Origin: UBA6624 sp964507645
Lineage (GTDB): Bacteria > UBP7 > UBA6624
Reading direction: 5' to 3'
Assembly: GCA_964507645.1 (NCBI GenBank)
Contig: CAZDPU010000001.1
Location: 62,001-126,000 of the forward strand
Length of the DNA stretch: 64,000 nt
This document shows, piece after piece, positions 51,280 to 60,013 of this stretch. Position numbers and translations under genes: made by a program. Under the pieces are notes generated by a model, which was given only the letters and a program-made list of their open reading frames with translations, made no database searches and was not told where the DNA came from. The number at the start of each line of letters is the position of its first letter. The first letter of the stretch is position 1.

Positions 51280-52646
51280 TTTTCATTTAGTTCCTGAGCT
51301 GCATACTTAAGAGCTTCTTTTGTATTGGTTATTTTTTCAGAAATTTGTAAGTTTGTTATTTTTTTTAATGTTTTACCAATCAGGGGTCCTTGTTCGTACC
51401 CAATTTTAATTAGATCTTCTCCATTCAAAAGAGGTTCAGGCATTATTTTTTCTTTTTTTAAAAAAAATGAATCAAATAAAAAATCATGAATTTTTAAATG
51501 ATTTTTTGTTAATATTTCTTCTGAAACTTTTTTTGGATAAGCGCTTGCATCAGCTAGGTCCAAGAATATAAAAAACATAGACAACTCTTCCAGATTCCTA
51601 AAAAACTTACTGGTTGCTCTTTTTGTTGGAGTATTATTGTTGTTTGCAAGCTGAGAGACTCTTAGGTGGTTTGAAATAATAGTCTCAATTCCATTTTTTT
51701 CTTCTTTTGAAAATTTTAGATTTTCAATATCTTTTTCAATTAAGCTAAAACCAATTTGAGCGTGTCTTGGATACGTAGTTTTTGTCCCGTTGATACAGAT
51801 TGTTTTTGGCTTGCCAATATCATGAAGCAAGGTTCCTAAATATATCCACCACTTTGGTTTGTCTAATTGTTCAAAATGTTCTCCCCATCCAGGATAGTAT
51901 TTTTTTGGACAAGCAATAATTTTTTCCAAGTTTTCTAAAGTTTTCAAGGAATGCTCTTCTACATTCATTTTTGAAACCGAATTGGCCCTGCATTCTTTAG
52001 TTTTTTTCCAAGCTTTAAATAAGTTTTCAAAAATTTCTATTTCTATCATTAATTTAGAAAATTTAAATGCACTGATTTCAAATCCTTTTTTCATTTCTTT
52101 CCTTATTCTTTCTCCAGGAAACTGTGTTATAAGATGTTTTTTCTTTGAGATTTCTTTTTTCAAAGAGCTGCTAAGTGAAAAATTATGTTTTAATGCAATT
52201 CTCAAAGCTCTCAGAATCCTTACAGGGTCATCTTCTATGGATTCTTTTTTGCAGTAGTTTATTTTTTTCTTTTTAATGTCTTCGATACCAGACAAAGGGT
52301 CAAAAAAGCCATTTTTTCTATTCCATGCAATTGAGTTTAATGTGAAGTCTCTTCTTAAAAGATCTTTTTTTATGTCTTTTTTAAAATATGTTATATCAAT
52401 ATTTATTTCATCATCATGAAATCTAATAGTTTCAAATTTCTTGTTAACCTTATTCCCTTTTCCATAACTAGCTGTAAACATCTCCATTATTTCTTCACGA
52501 TTCTTTACATTTGCTGCAATATCTATTTCCCTTATGGGACTTTTTGAATCTATTAGTATTTCTCTTATCACGCCGCCAACAACCCAGGCATCATCCAGTT
52601 TTGAAAAATTTTCTGGTATATAGTTTTTAATTTTTTTTTCCAGCAT
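51276..52646 (-). CDS. cca: tRNA nucleotidyltransferase (CCA-adding type) with HD domain
   Basis: Class II nucleotidyltransferase that builds or repairs tRNA 3' CCA ends; a poly(A) polymerase role is possible. The head has VVGGVIREIL near residue 22, EID at 39-41 (canonical DxD, first Asp replaced by Glu), NIDITYF and LLRRDFTLNSIAWN. RILRALRIALKHNFSL forms the neck. A C-terminal HD domain contains TLLHDIGKPKT and ISNHLRVS, so repair-type phosphohydrolase activity is plausible. Length 456. Confidence 0.88.
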   Translation of the reverse strand: MLEKKIKNYIPENFSKLDDAWVVGGVIREILIDSKSPIREIDIAANVKNREEIMEMFTASYGKGNKVNKKFETIRFHDDEINIDITYFKKDIKKDLLRRDFTLNSIAWNRKNGFFDPLSGIEDIKKKKINYCKKESIEDDPVRILRALRIALKHNFSLSSSLKKEISKKKHLITQFPGERIRKEMKKGFEISAFKFSKLMIEIEIFENLFKAWKKTKECRANSVSKMNVEEHSLKTLENLEKIIACPKKYYPGWGEHFEQLDKPKWWIYLGTLLHDIGKPKTICINGTKTTYPRHAQIGFSLIEKDIENLKFSKEEKNGIETIISNHLRVSQLANNNNTPTKRATSKFFRNLEELSMFFIFLDLADASAYPKKVSEEILTKNHLKIHDFLFDSFFLKKEKIMPEPLLNGEDLIKIGYEQGPLIGKTLKKITNLQISEKITNTKEALKYAAQELNEK

Positions 52647-52648
52647 TT

Positions 52649-53293
52649 TTAATTAAAAGAAAAAAATGAAATTTCTGTTTTATTATTAGCAATTCTTATT
52701 TCATAAATCCATTCATTTTCTATATCTATAACCCATCCAGGTAAATTTTTTTCAAATCTAGAAAACGCATCGTTGAGATTTCCTTCAAGGGTGCCTTGAG
52801 AGAGTGTGCCGTTTTCCCAAAGGCTGTGTGGGGTTGATTTACCTAAAAAATTCCCACCAAAAGATTTAATTTCATCATAAGTAATATTTTTATTTTTCTC
52901 TTTTATCTCTAAGATTTTCTTGACTTTTCCAAGAAGTCTTGCAAATGATTGCCCTAAGGGGATTTTTTCCCATTTTTGTCTTTCTGGCTTTGAGAAAATT
53001 TTTTCTTTTTCAGAATAAAAATCGATTACTTTTGTTTTTTGATTAAAAAATATTCCCCATTTGTTTTTTCCTGCACCTTCTATGGGTTTGGATTTGAGAT
53101 TTTTGCATCCAATTCTTTCTCCTGAATTATTTTCTAAAATGGCAAAGAAAGCAGGAGATTCTCTTAATTGTTCACACTGCTTTGGAGGACTTCCTTCAAA
53201 TTCAATAAAAGCTTCTATCAGTGGCTCCATGATAATTGCTGCCTCTTGTGTTTTTTCTACGAGCAAAAAGCTTATTAAGAAAATTAATTTCAT
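52649..53293 (-). CDS. hypothetical exported protein
   Basis: I do not recognise this protein. The chosen ATG (53293) overlaps the mscS stop as TAATG and gives 214 residues starting with a short positive end and hydrophobic core (MKLIFLISFLLVEKTQEA), consistent with a signal peptide. An in-frame ATG eight codons earlier is less likely. The rest is soluble with several tryptophans and two cysteines (KQCEQL, GCKNL) that could form a disulfide. It is co-transcribed with mscS and cca. Confidence 0.65.
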   Translation of the reverse strand: MKLIFLISFLLVEKTQEAAIIMEPLIEAFIEFEGSPPKQCEQLRESPAFFAILENNSGERIGCKNLKSKPIEGAGKNKWGIFFNQKTKVIDFYSEKEKIFSKPERQKWEKIPLGQSFARLLGKVKKILEIKEKNKNITYDEIKSFGGNFLGKSTPHSLWENGTLSQGTLEGNLNDAFSRFEKNLPGWVIDIENEWIYEIRIANNKTEISFFSFN

Positions 53294-54393
53294 TAATTTT
53301 CTTTTGACGAGTCCCAATCAATTGTTGTTGTTGGGAAGGCAAATTCGAGACCTAGATTGTTGAATTCTTCTAATATTGTTATGTTGATTTCATGTCTTAC
53401 TTTTCTTAAATCCCCTCCAGATTTTTTCTTAATCCAGTAAACAACTTCAAGATTCAATGAAGAGTCAGCAAATTCAAGCAAATTAACCCAACACTTGTCT
53501 TTTGTTTCAGGGTGTTTCTTTATTATCTCTTCCAAGGTTCCTTTTGCTTTCTTTATCAGCTCTGTAGGGGTGTCATAGACAAGCCCTAATACCACATCTT
53601 GTCTAAAGCCCGATCTTCTGCTTCTGTTAGTTATGGTTGCTGAAGAGACTGTAGCATTGGGTATTATGATGGCTGTTTTATCAAGGCCTCTTAGTTTTGT
53701 TGATCTAAGGCCGATTTCTTCAACATCGCCCCTAACTCCGTCTATTTCTACAGAATCTCCAACTTCAAAAGGTCTATCCATGAAAAGGACGATTCCACCA
53801 AAAGCTTGGGCCAGGGTGTCTTTTGCTGCAAAAGCAAATGCCAAACCTCCAATCCCCAAACCAGCAACAAGTGCTTTGACGTCATATCCAAAACCACTTA
53901 TTATGACTGTTATTGTGATTATCCAAATTAAGCCACCAGATGAATTTTTTAAAACAGCAATAATTTGATCATCAATTTTTCCTTCGCTTTTTTCAGCAAT
54001 AGGTTCAAGAACTGTTGCAAAAATAAAACCAATTAAATGCTTTGCTAAACTTGCTACAGTTATTGAAATAAGGACTAAGAAGATTTTTCCTATCACCTCA
54101 TCAGTATCTTTGGATATGCTGATATTTTCAACAACAATGCCCCTTTGTATTGCCATTAGTATTATCAAATGGGATAGGGGTTTCTCTATTGAAGAAACAA
54201 CTTTTTCAGCCTCCCCTTTCCCTTTTTTCTTCAAATAGGAAATTAATTTCTTATGAAAAATGCCTATAAGGATGACACCTATAAGCCAACCAGAAATAGG
54301 GTAAAGTATGAAATTGTTCCAGTCCACTTTGATCCACCAACTTTCTATCGATGCAAGTTCTGATATTGAATTTAACAAAAAATTTATAGCCAT
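53293..54393 (-). CDS. mscS: MscS-family small-conductance mechanosensitive channel
   Basis: Inner-membrane channel that opens on hypo-osmotic stress. There are four or five N-terminal hydrophobic segments, then the pore helix VAGLGIGGLAFAFAAKDTLAQ with its glycine/alanine packing pattern, then the beta domain VLFMDRPFEVGDSVEIDG, DVEEIGLRSTKLRGLD and IIPNATVSSATITNRSRR, and a mixed C-terminal domain. At 366 residues it is a mid-size member. GGAAGG lies 9 bases before the ATG. It is divergent from the lysine dehydrogenase-like gene across 76 bases. Confidence 0.93.
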   Translation of the reverse strand: MAINFLLNSISELASIESWWIKVDWNNFILYPISGWLIGVILIGIFHKKLISYLKKKGKGEAEKVVSSIEKPLSHLIILMAIQRGIVVENISISKDTDEVIGKIFLVLISITVASLAKHLIGFIFATVLEPIAEKSEGKIDDQIIAVLKNSSGGLIWIITITVIISGFGYDVKALVAGLGIGGLAFAFAAKDTLAQAFGGIVLFMDRPFEVGDSVEIDGVRGDVEEIGLRSTKLRGLDKTAIIIPNATVSSATITNRSRRSGFRQDVVLGLVYDTPTELIKKAKGTLEEIIKKHPETKDKCWVNLLEFADSSLNLEVVYWIKKKSGGDLRKVRHEINITILEEFNNLGLEFAFPTTTIDWDSSKEN

Positions 54394-54455
54394 TTTACAA
54401 TTCCTTCCATTTAGTTAATTTCTTTAATTCTAAAACCTAATCTTTATTACTGATT

Positions 54456-54463
54456 GTTATGAT
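54456..54463 (+). promoter_or_regulatory. putative extended -10 element
   Basis: G-T-TATGAT with a T before the G gives a TGn-extended -10 (TATGAT at 54458-54463). It ends 6 bases before the ATG at 54470, again leaving no room for a ribosome binding site. Confidence 0.3.
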
Positions 54464-54469
54464 TAAATC

Positions 54470-55582
54470 ATGTCAAGAGTTTTGATTGTTGGAGCGGGAA
54501 GGCAGGGGAGGGCGATTGCTTACAATTTGTCCTTTGACCATGAAATAATCCTTGTAGATAAAGATTCAGAAAAAATTGAAGATTTCATAATTTTTTCTCA
54601 AGAGAATTTTCCTGAAAGTGCAAGTATACAATTTCAATCTTTAGATGCTTCTGACCCCAACGGGTGGTCTTTAATGTATAAACCTGAAGGAATTGTTAAT
54701 TCAGCTTCATACATGCTTTCAGAAGAGTTAACTAAATATTCAATAAAAAACAACATTCACTATGTTGATTTAGGGGGAAATCCAGATGTTGTTGCCATTC
54801 AACATAAGATGAACAATTCTGCTTTTGAGAAAAAGGTTTCAATTGTTCCTGACTCGGGGCTTGCTCCTGGCTTGGGGCAATTGCTTGCCTCTTATGGCTT
54901 GTCAAGAATTCCTAAATCAAAAAGTGTAAAGATTTATTGTGGTGGATTGCCCAAAAAACCTTTAAACAACAGCTTCAAGCATTATCTATTTTTTGCTGCT
55001 GAAGGTTTATTGAATGAGTATTCTGGATCAGAAATGATTCTTGAGAATGGAGAGCTTAAAGAAAAACTGTGTCTGTCAGGAAAAGAATCTATAAATATAG
55101 ATGGAGTTGGTAATTTTGAGGCTTCTCTAACAAGAGGGGGGATAAGTACTGCTGCAAGTAGTTTTTATGGTGTTTTGGATAATTACAAATATAAAACATT
55201 AAGGTGGCCAGGGCATTGGGATTTGATGTTCAAATGGAAAGAAGACGGTTTTTTTGAAAAAAATTGGCAAGATAATGCATTAAGTTTTGCAGAAAAAAAA
55301 CTTGGATCAAGAATACCTACATCAAAAGAAGATATGGTGATTCTTCTAGTCAAGGTAGTAGGGGAGAGTTCCGAAATGGAAATTTTATTAGTTGATGAAA
55401 ATGATACTGAAACAGGTTTAACATCCATGGAAAGAACAACTGGTTTTCCTGCTGCTGAAATTATGAGGCTTGCAATTAAGGGAGAGTTAAAAAATGGAGT
55501 TTTAACTCATGAATTAGACCTGCCTTCAAAAACGATTTTAAGAAGGTTGGAAAAAACTGGTCTTAAATTTAAAATTAATTAA
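54470..55582 (+). CDS. saccharopine dehydrogenase-family protein, lysine 6-dehydrogenase-like
   Basis: NAD(P)-dependent dehydrogenase of 370 residues with the N-terminal loop IVGAGRQGRA, the YVDLGGNPDV and PDSGLAPGLGQLLASYG blocks, and IYCGGLPKKP followed by AAEGLLNEYSG. YKTLRWPGHWDLM near residue 240 and the overall order match bacterial L-lysine 6-dehydrogenases. That enzyme deaminates lysine's epsilon-amino group towards piperideine-6-carboxylate. No other lysine gene is adjacent, so a different substrate is possible. The gene stands alone between a divergent and a convergent neighbour. Confidence 0.78.
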   Translation: MSRVLIVGAGRQGRAIAYNLSFDHEIILVDKDSEKIEDFIIFSQENFPESASIQFQSLDASDPNGWSLMYKPEGIVNSASYMLSEELTKYSIKNNIHYVDLGGNPDVVAIQHKMNNSAFEKKVSIVPDSGLAPGLGQLLASYGLSRIPKSKSVKIYCGGLPKKPLNNSFKHYLFFAAEGLLNEYSGSEMILENGELKEKLCLSGKESINIDGVGNFEASLTRGGISTAASSFYGVLDNYKYKTLRWPGHWDLMFKWKEDGFFEKNWQDNALSFAEKKLGSRIPTSKEDMVILLVKVVGESSEMEILLVDENDTETGLTSMERTTGFPAAEIMRLAIKGELKNGVLTHELDLPSKTILRRLEKTGLKFKIN

Positions 55583-57173
55583 AAATACTTTTTTTCCTAA
55601 TTTTTTTATGATGATTTAATGCAACCCTATGAGCGTCATTTCTCACTCTTATCAATAGGTTATGTCCTGGAGAATTTTTTTTCATCTTGATTTCCTGGAA
55701 TGTTTCCCCACTGTAGATTTTTTCAAATTTTTTAGCAATGCTGATTACGGGTATATTCAAAAAGCATTTTTCAAGAATTTTTTTAGCTGCTTTTAGCTGG
55801 GTTAACCCTCCATCAATAAGAATTAAATCTGGTTGAATTTCACCTTTTATAATTTTTTTGCATCGTCTTGAGATCACTTCAGCAATCATTTTTGGATCAT
55901 CTATATTCTTAACAGATTTAATTTTATAGTTTCTTGTTAATTTTTTTTCGTAGTTTCCATTTTTATAGCAAACCTGACTTCCAACTGCATTTTCACCCAT
56001 TAGATTAGAAATGTCAAAACCTTCAATTATTTCAGGGTTGTAGCCAAGATTTAATTTTTTTTCCAACTCTTTCAAAGCTTCTTTTTCTACAGGATTTTCA
56101 TTATTTTTTTTAATGAGTATATTTTTATAGGATTCATTCATTTTTGTTTTTTCCCATTTGAAGAAAGGAGGTCTTATTTTTGTTTTTGAAAAAAATATTG
56201 ATCGTTCAAAAAGATCATCTTTTTCCCTTTTGAAAGGAATGATGATTTTTTTTGGGATTTTGTTTTTTAAATAGTGTTGTTCCATGACTTTAAGTAAAAC
56301 ATTTTTACGATTTTCAAAAATTAGATTTTTGATTTTGTAAATTAATGGATTGAAAAATTTTCCGTTTCTTATTTTTGTAATGCTGAATATAGTTTCTGAA
56401 TCTTTTGAAACCAATGAAACCAAATCAGTATTTATATTTGTCTTTGTGGTGTCTTTTTTTGATTTTATGATTGATTTCAAACTTATTATTTTGTCTCTGT
56501 ATTGCGCAGCTAGTTCGTAATTTTTCAATTTTGAGGATTTTTTCATTTGTAATTCAAGTATTTCAAAGATATTGTTTTTTTCCCCATTTATGAATTTAAT
56601 TGCAGATTTAACTATGTTTTTATAGGCGTTTTTATCTATCTTTTTCTCACAAGGAGCTGGACACTGTTTCATCTGGTAATAGATGCATGATTTTATTTTT
56701 TGTTTTTCCAAATCGTATCTACAAGGTCTTATTCCAAAGTTTTTTTCTAAAAATGAAATAGTTTTTTTGACTGATTTTGAATCAGAAAAAGGTCCAATAT
56801 ATTCTCCATCATCTCTTGATGCTCTAGAGAATTTTAGATATGGATATGAATCTTCTACTATCTTGATGTACGGATAACTCTTGTCATCTTTTAAAAGAAC
56901 ATTGAATTTAGGTTTGTATATTTTTATTTCTTCTGATTCAAGAATGAGCGCAGAGTTTTCATTATTTGTAACTGTAAATTCAATTTCCTTTATTAAAGAT
57001 TTCATCAAATTTCCTTTTTTGTCTTTTCTCTTTTTTGAGGAAAGCCAATTGGATATCCTTTTTTTTAGATTTTTTGATTTCCCTATATATATGATTTTTT
57101 TATCTTTTGAAATAAACTTATAAACCCCAGGAAGATTTGGGATTTTTAATTTTTTCAAGCCTTCTTCAATCAT
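55575..57173 (-). CDS. uvrC: excinuclease ABC subunit C lacking the C-terminal HhH domain
   Basis: Makes both incisions in nucleotide excision repair with UvrB. The GIY-YIG domain has PGVYKF and IYIGKS (15-33) with E79. Four cysteines C151, C163, C171 and C175 match the E. coli Fe-S spacing. A UVR motif for UvrB (KLKNYELAAQYRDK) is near 216. The RNase H-like endonuclease has GFDIS (D387), LILIDGG (D454) and RNDAH (H515). The protein ends at residue 532, 17 residues after that histidine, so the helix-hairpin-helix pair normally found at about 555-610 is absent. The start overlaps uvrA by 8 bases. Confidence 0.93.
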   Translation of the reverse strand: MIEEGLKKLKIPNLPGVYKFISKDKKIIYIGKSKNLKKRISNWLSSKKRKDKKGNLMKSLIKEIEFTVTNNENSALILESEEIKIYKPKFNVLLKDDKSYPYIKIVEDSYPYLKFSRASRDDGEYIGPFSDSKSVKKTISFLEKNFGIRPCRYDLEKQKIKSCIYYQMKQCPAPCEKKIDKNAYKNIVKSAIKFINGEKNNIFEILELQMKKSSKLKNYELAAQYRDKIISLKSIIKSKKDTTKTNINTDLVSLVSKDSETIFSITKIRNGKFFNPLIYKIKNLIFENRKNVLLKVMEQHYLKNKIPKKIIIPFKREKDDLFERSIFFSKTKIRPPFFKWEKTKMNESYKNILIKKNNENPVEKEALKELEKKLNLGYNPEIIEGFDISNLMGENAVGSQVCYKNGNYEKKLTRNYKIKSVKNIDDPKMIAEVISRRCKKIIKGEIQPDLILIDGGLTQLKAAKKILEKCFLNIPVISIAKKFEKIYSGETFQEIKMKKNSPGHNLLIRVRNDAHRVALNHHKKIRKKSIFN

Positions 57174-59979
57174 TGAAACCTTGCCATTTTTTTATTTCTT
57201 TTGCTGTTGATGTTTTCGTTTTTATTAATTCAGACACCTTTCCTTCGAAAATTATTTTTCCACCTTCCCTTCCTCCCTTCTCTCCCATTTCGATAATCCA
57301 GTCTGCGTATGATAAAACTTGTAAATTATGTTCTATTACCATTAGTGTATTTCCTTGTTTTATTAGTTCATCGAATACATTGGTTAATTTTTTTATATCA
57401 TCTGGATGAAGCCCTGTTGTCGGTTCGTCCAGCAATATTAAAGACTTTCCTTTTCTGCTTTTTCCAAGATGTTTAGAAAGTTTTAATCTTTGAGCTTCCC
57501 CTCCAGAAAGGGTTGTTGCTGGTTGTCCAAGAGAAATGTAACCAAGCCCAACTTTTGAAAGAACTTCAAGCCTCCTTTTAAGTGGGGGAAAATTGTCAAA
57601 AAAACTTACTGATTCATCAACTGAGAGATTCAATATTTGAGATATATTTAAACCTTTGTATTTTATTGATAGTGCCTCTTGTCCATATCTTTGACCTTCA
57701 CATAATGGACACTTGATGGATACGTCTGCTAAAAAATGCATTTCTACTTCTTTATATCCACTTCCATTACAGGACTCGCATCTCCCTCCAGGAACATTGA
57801 ATGAAAAAAATCCAGCTGTGTAACCTTCACTTTGAGATTCTGGAGTTTTTGAAAGTATGTTTCTTATTATTGTGAATATGTCCGTATATGTTGCTGGATT
57901 GCTTCTCGGTGTTCTCCCAATTGGAGATTGGTCTATGAGCTCAATTTTTTCATAGTTATTTATTCCGACGATCTCATCAGCAATTTCTTTTGAAAGTTTT
58001 CTATGATTTTTGATTTCTTTGTATCCGTTATTTATAACACCTTCAAGAAGGCTGCTTTTTCCAGACCCTGATGGTCCACATAGGACAGTTAGGCCTTTAG
58101 AGGGTATTGATGTAGATATGTTTTTTAAATTATTAACTTTTGCCCGTTTTACTTTTATTCCCTCTTTTAGCGTTCTTTCTTCTTTTTTTATTGAAAACTT
58201 TTTATCCAGCCATGGCCCTATTAAACTTTTCTTGTTTTTCATTGATAGTTTTGGAGAACCTTCATAAATTACCTCTCCCCCTAAATGCCCTGCTCCGGGA
58301 CCTATTTCAATTAGGTGGTCAGATTCTTTGATAGTTTCAGGATCATGTTCAACAACAACAACCGTGTTGTTTAGTTTTACTAATGAGTTTAATGACTTTA
58401 TAAGTTTTTTTGTATCTATTGGATGTAGGCCAATTGTTGGTTCATCTAAGACATAAAGAACACCGGACATTTTTCCTCCAATTTGTTTTGCAAGTTTTAT
58501 TCTTTTTGACTCTCCGCCAGAAAGAGTAGATGCGAGTCTGTCTATTTCAAGATACCCAACACCCACTTCAATTAAAAACTTAAGTCTATTTTTAACCTCT
58601 CTCAATATGGGTGTAGCAATTTTTTTTTCATTTTTTGAAATTTTTACCTTTTTTGTCCATTTGTATAAATCCTCTAGAGACATTCCGGATATTTCAGAAA
58701 ATTTTTTTCCAGAAAATCTTGCGGCTAAAGCTTCAGGTTTGAGGCGTTTTCCTTTACATCCTGGACATGTTTTTTGAGAGATGTATTTTTGTATTCTTTT
58801 TTTTATGCTTGGGCTTTTTGTATTAGACATTTTTTTCCACAATGCCGAAGAGATTCCTTTTACTCGATGGTTGAAATGGTATTTTCTTCCTCTTCTTGAT
58901 CTCATTATGTATGAAATTTTTTCTTCACCAGATCCATAAACAATTATGTCTAAAATTATTTTTTTAAGGTTTTTTAAAGGTAATGAAGTGTCTTCTCCGA
59001 ATGATTCGATAATCCCCCTTGCTGATGCTTGATGCCATCTGTCAAGCAGTCTTTCTTTTAGAGGTCTAATTGCACCTTGGATTAAGCTCTTGTCCCAATC
59101 TATTAGTGCATTTATATCAACTTGTTCAATAACCCCTATACCCTTGCATTTCTTACAAGCTCCTTCTGGAGAGTTGAATGAAAAAAACCTTGGATCCAAG
59201 GTTGGTATTGTTTTTCCTGTTTTTGGAGATACAAATAATTCACTGTAAATTTCTTGTTTTTTTGTTTTTTGATTCTCTACAATAATTTGGCCTTTTCCTT
59301 TTTCTAAAGCTGTTTTTACAGATCTTGAGATTCTTGCTGGATCTCCTCCAGATATCAACCTGTCTATAACCAAATCGATATCATGTCTTTTATTTTTATC
59401 TAAATTTATTTTTTCGTCTAGCCTGTATATGGATTTATCAATTCTCAATCTCGAATAACCTTCAGTCCTTAGTGCTGTTATTAGGTTTCTGAATTCTCCT
59501 TTTTTACTTTTTTCTATTGGTGCATAAATTATGTATTTTGTTCCATTTTCATAATCCAATAGTTTTTTTATTATTGATTCTGAATTTTGAGAAATAGCTT
59601 TTTTGTTTGATTCTGGACAATAAGGAATGCCTGCTCTTCCATAAAGAAGTCTTAAGAAATCTAGCAATTCCGTTGCTGTTCCAACTGTAGATCTTGGATT
59701 TTTTGACAAAGGGCTTTGGTTTATTGCTATTGCTGGGGATATCCCTTCTATGCTATCTACATTTGCCTTTTTTATATCTCCTAGGAATTGCCTAGCATAA
59801 GTTGAGAGGCTGTCAAGATAAAGCCTTCTTCCTTCTGAATAAAGGGTATCAAACGCTAAAGATGATTTTCCAGATCCGCTTAATCCTGATACAACTGTAA
59901 ATTTGTTCCCGGGTATTTCAACATCTATGTTTTTTAAATTGTGAATTTTTGCACCACGTATAAAAATATTTCTAGACAT
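57166..59979 (-). CDS. uvrA: excinuclease ABC subunit A
   Basis: Damage-recognition ATPase of nucleotide excision repair, 937 residues, full length. Two ABC modules carry Walker A GLSGSGKSSLAFDT and GPSGSGKSSLLEG, signature motifs TLSGGESKRIKLA and TLSGGEAQRLKLS, and Walker B VLDEPTIGLHP and LLDEPTTGLHP. Zinc modules include CKKCKGIG...CPGCKGKR and CESCNGSGYKEVEM...CPLCEGQRYG. It is translated just before uvrC. An AT-rich inverted repeat sits immediately upstream. Confidence 0.97.
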   Translation of the reverse strand: MSRNIFIRGAKIHNLKNIDVEIPGNKFTVVSGLSGSGKSSLAFDTLYSEGRRLYLDSLSTYARQFLGDIKKANVDSIEGISPAIAINQSPLSKNPRSTVGTATELLDFLRLLYGRAGIPYCPESNKKAISQNSESIIKKLLDYENGTKYIIYAPIEKSKKGEFRNLITALRTEGYSRLRIDKSIYRLDEKINLDKNKRHDIDLVIDRLISGGDPARISRSVKTALEKGKGQIIVENQKTKKQEIYSELFVSPKTGKTIPTLDPRFFSFNSPEGACKKCKGIGVIEQVDINALIDWDKSLIQGAIRPLKERLLDRWHQASARGIIESFGEDTSLPLKNLKKIILDIIVYGSGEEKISYIMRSRRGRKYHFNHRVKGISSALWKKMSNTKSPSIKKRIQKYISQKTCPGCKGKRLKPEALAARFSGKKFSEISGMSLEDLYKWTKKVKISKNEKKIATPILREVKNRLKFLIEVGVGYLEIDRLASTLSGGESKRIKLAKQIGGKMSGVLYVLDEPTIGLHPIDTKKLIKSLNSLVKLNNTVVVVEHDPETIKESDHLIEIGPGAGHLGGEVIYEGSPKLSMKNKKSLIGPWLDKKFSIKKEERTLKEGIKVKRAKVNNLKNISTSIPSKGLTVLCGPSGSGKSSLLEGVINNGYKEIKNHRKLSKEIADEIVGINNYEKIELIDQSPIGRTPRSNPATYTDIFTIIRNILSKTPESQSEGYTAGFFSFNVPGGRCESCNGSGYKEVEMHFLADVSIKCPLCEGQRYGQEALSIKYKGLNISQILNLSVDESVSFFDNFPPLKRRLEVLSKVGLGYISLGQPATTLSGGEAQRLKLSKHLGKSRKGKSLILLDEPTTGLHPDDIKKLTNVFDELIKQGNTLMVIEHNLQVLSYADWIIEMGEKGGREGGKIIFEGKVSELIKTKTSTAKEIKKWQGFND

Positions 59980-60000
59980 AATAAATAAAGGTATTTATTT
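59980..60000 (-). repeat. AT-rich inverted repeat upstream of uvrA
   Basis: On the minus strand AATAAATA and TATTTATT flank CCTT, ending next to the uvrA ATG. It could be a weak operator or an RNA hairpin at the start site. It does not resemble known LexA boxes, and chance is possible in such AT-rich DNA. Confidence 0.35.
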
Positions 60001-60013
60001 TAAAGGTTGTTTT

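Noticed and set aside
55575..55600. Frameshift at the uvrC end hiding the HhH domain
   Set aside because: Past the stop the DNA is the coding end of the convergent dehydrogenase, whose C-terminus looks complete, so there is no hidden HhH coding sequence.
59980..60000. LexA/SOS box before uvrA
   Set aside because: The inverted repeat does not match CTGT-N8-ACAG or GAAC-N4-GTTC. It is only an AT-rich palindrome.
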